Positions 4,664 through 5,753 of a stretch of 5,753 nt of DNA are shown piece by piece. A program made the position numbers and the translations under genes. The notes under the pieces are model-generated. The model saw only the letters and a program-made list of their open reading frames with translations, was not told the origin of the DNA and searched no databases. Numbering within the stretch: position 1 is the first letter of the stretch; every line of letters starts with the position of its first letter. This stretch comes from Pseudomonadota bacterium (GTDB taxonomy: Bacteria; Pseudomonadota; Alphaproteobacteria; Acetobacterales; Acetobacteraceae): assembly GCA_021808185.1 (NCBI GenBank), contig JAKBCB010000264.1:1-5753 (forward strand), in the 5' to 3' direction.

Positions 4664-5753
4664 GCGTGCTGGAACGCCGGCTGATCCGGGAGACCTCGTT
4701 CGGCCTGACCAGCAAGCTGTGGCAGGTGAGCTGGCTGTACATCCTGCTGCTCTGCGCCCTGGCCAGCGTGGGCTACGTCGCGCTGTATTCCGCCGGCGGC
4801 GGGGCGGAGCCGTATGCCTCCCGCCACATCCTGCGCTTCGCCTTCGGCCTGACGCTGATGCTCAGCATCGCGCTTGTGGACATCCGCTTCATCGCGCGCC
4901 TGTCCTGGGCCGCCTATGCCCTCGGCATCGGCCTGCTGGTGATGGTTGCGGCGATGGGCCATGTGGGCAAGGGCGCGCAACGCTGGATCGAGCTTGGCGG
5001 CATGCAATGGCAGCCCAGCGAGTTCATGAAGCTGGCGCTGGTGTTGGCACTCGCCGCCTGGTTCCACCGCGCGCCGTGGGAGCGGATGGGCAACCCGTTG
5101 TTCCTGATCCCGCCCGCGCTCGCGGTGCTGCTGCCGGTCGGGCTGATCCTGAAGGAGCCGAATCTCGGCACAGCGGTGATCACGGCGGTGGTGGGCTTCA
5201 CGGTGTTCCTCGGCGCCGGGCTGCGCTGGTGGAAAGTCGCGCTGCTGGTGGCGTTGGTGGGCGCCGCCGCCCCGATCGCCTACAGCCACCTGCACGACTA
5301 CCAGCGCGCCCGTATCACCACCTTCCTCAATCCGGAGAGCGACCCGCTCGGCGCCGGCTACAACATCATCCAGTCCAAGATCGCGCTCGGCTCCGGCGGC
5401 ATGTGGGGCAAGGGGTTCATGCAGGGTACGCAGAACCACCTGAACTTCCTGCCGGAAAAACAGACCGACTTCGTGTTCACCATCATCGCCGAGGAATGGG
5501 GGCTGGTGGGCACGCTGGCGGTGCTGGGGCTGCTGGGGCTGATCGTGCTGGGTGGCATGGCGATGGCGCTGCGCTGCCGCCACCAGTACGGACGGCTGGT
5601 GGCGCTCGGCATCACGATGAATTTCTTCATGTATGTGTTCGTCAACGTCGCCATGGTGATGGGCGCCATCCCGGTCGGCGGCGTGCCGCTGCCGCTGGTC
5701 TCGCATGGCGGCTCGGCGATGATCATGGTGATGATCGCCTTCGGCGTGCTGAT
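4660..5753 (+). CDS. rodA: RodA, elongasome SEDS peptidoglycan glycosyltransferase (3' end missing)
   Basis: SEDS-family polytopic membrane enzyme that polymerises lipid II into glycan strands, acting with PBP2. ATG 4660 overlaps the mrdA stop (ATGA), with GGAA at 4649-4652 seven bases upstream, so translation is probably coupled. The window holds 364 complete codons; E. coli RodA is 370 aa, so probably only a short C-terminal piece is cut off. About ten hydrophobic segments are visible. Family motifs are KGAQRWIELG (104-113), QPSEFMK (118-124), NPESDPLGAGYNIIQSKIA (224-242), FLPEKQTDFVFTIIAEEWG (263-281) with Asp270 matching the essential SEDS aspartate (Asp262 in E. coli RodA, from memory), and GGVPLPLVSHGGS (340-352). 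Two deviations stand out: Asn168 in EPNLGTA, where P-D-L-G-T is usual, and His349 in place of the usual Tyr of S-Y-G-G. The PBP2 neighbour argues for RodA over FtsW. Confidence 0.96.
   Translation, partial: MSVLERRLIRETSFGLTSKLWQVSWLYILLLCALASVGYVALYSAGGGAEPYASRHILRFAFGLTLMLSIALVDIRFIARLSWAAYALGIGLLVMVAAMGHVGKGAQRWIELGGMQWQPSEFMKLALVLALAAWFHRAPWERMGNPLFLIPPALAVLLPVGLILKEPNLGTAVITAVVGFTVFLGAGLRWWKVALLVALVGAAAPIAYSHLHDYQRARITTFLNPESDPLGAGYNIIQSKIALGSGGMWGKGFMQGTQNHLNFLPEKQTDFVFTIIAEEWGLVGTLAVLGLLGLIVLGGMAMALRCRHQYGRLVALGITMNFFMYVFVNVAMVMGAIPVGGVPLPLVSHGGSAMIMVMIAFGVL

Noticed and set aside
4417..5706. 429-codon minus-strand frame opposite rodA.
   Set aside because: It is very rich in His/Gln/Arg with no recognisable motif or supported start, and RodA motifs run through the whole + strand frame.
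1..5753. CRISPR arrays, insertion sequences, tRNA or rRNA genes, phage genes.
   Set aside because: No spaced direct repeats, terminal inverted repeats, transposase-like frames or RNA gene signatures were seen; the window is a continuous core operon with uniform composition.

Overview
The window holds a classic bacterial elongasome (rod-shape) gene cluster, all on the + strand and tightly packed: mreB, mreC, mreD, mrdA (PBP2) and rodA (mrdB), with rodA running off the right edge. High G+C content (about two-thirds or more by eye), the MreB N-terminus, and the PBP2 and RodA sequence style point to an alphaproteobacterium. Acetobacteraceae/Rhodospirillales is my best guess, made from recall and not from a search.

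Layout: bases 1-193 are non-coding or only marginally coding. They hold an imperfect hairpin, a weak promoter candidate in an AT-rich island, a possible start of a divergent gene at the extreme left edge, and a C-rich leader. mreB (194-1237) is followed at once by a large GC-rich stem-loop (1239-1281). mreC (GTG, 1323-2195), mreD (2218-2763), mrdA (GTG, 2783-4663) and rodA (ATG 4660 onward, overlapping the mrdA stop) follow. No stretch above 300 bases lacks a gene.

Functionally, MreB filaments lie on the inner membrane face. MreC and MreD link them across the membrane to the PBP2 transpeptidase and the RodA glycosyltransferase, which together build lateral-wall peptidoglycan. All five proteins look intact where visible, and the catalytic residues of PBP2 and RodA are present.

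The gene set is ordinary, but several details are not. (1) Three successive junctions (mreB/mreC, mreC/mreD, mreD/mrdA) each carry a 7-9 codon mini-ORF whose TGA stop overlaps the start codon of the next gene and whose last sense codon is proline. Two of these mini-ORFs also begin on the stop codon of the preceding gene. This looks like a chain of stop-start re-initiation steps. (2) A stem-loop of about 18 bp sits between mreB and the rest, with no T-tract, as would suit differential expression of abundant MreB. (3) PBP2 has Cys343, Cys356, His362 and Cys375 at a spacing that matches the zinc site reported for gammaproteobacterial PBP2, but with Cys replacing two Asp. (4) RodA has Asn where the conserved P-D-L-G-T aspartate is usual.
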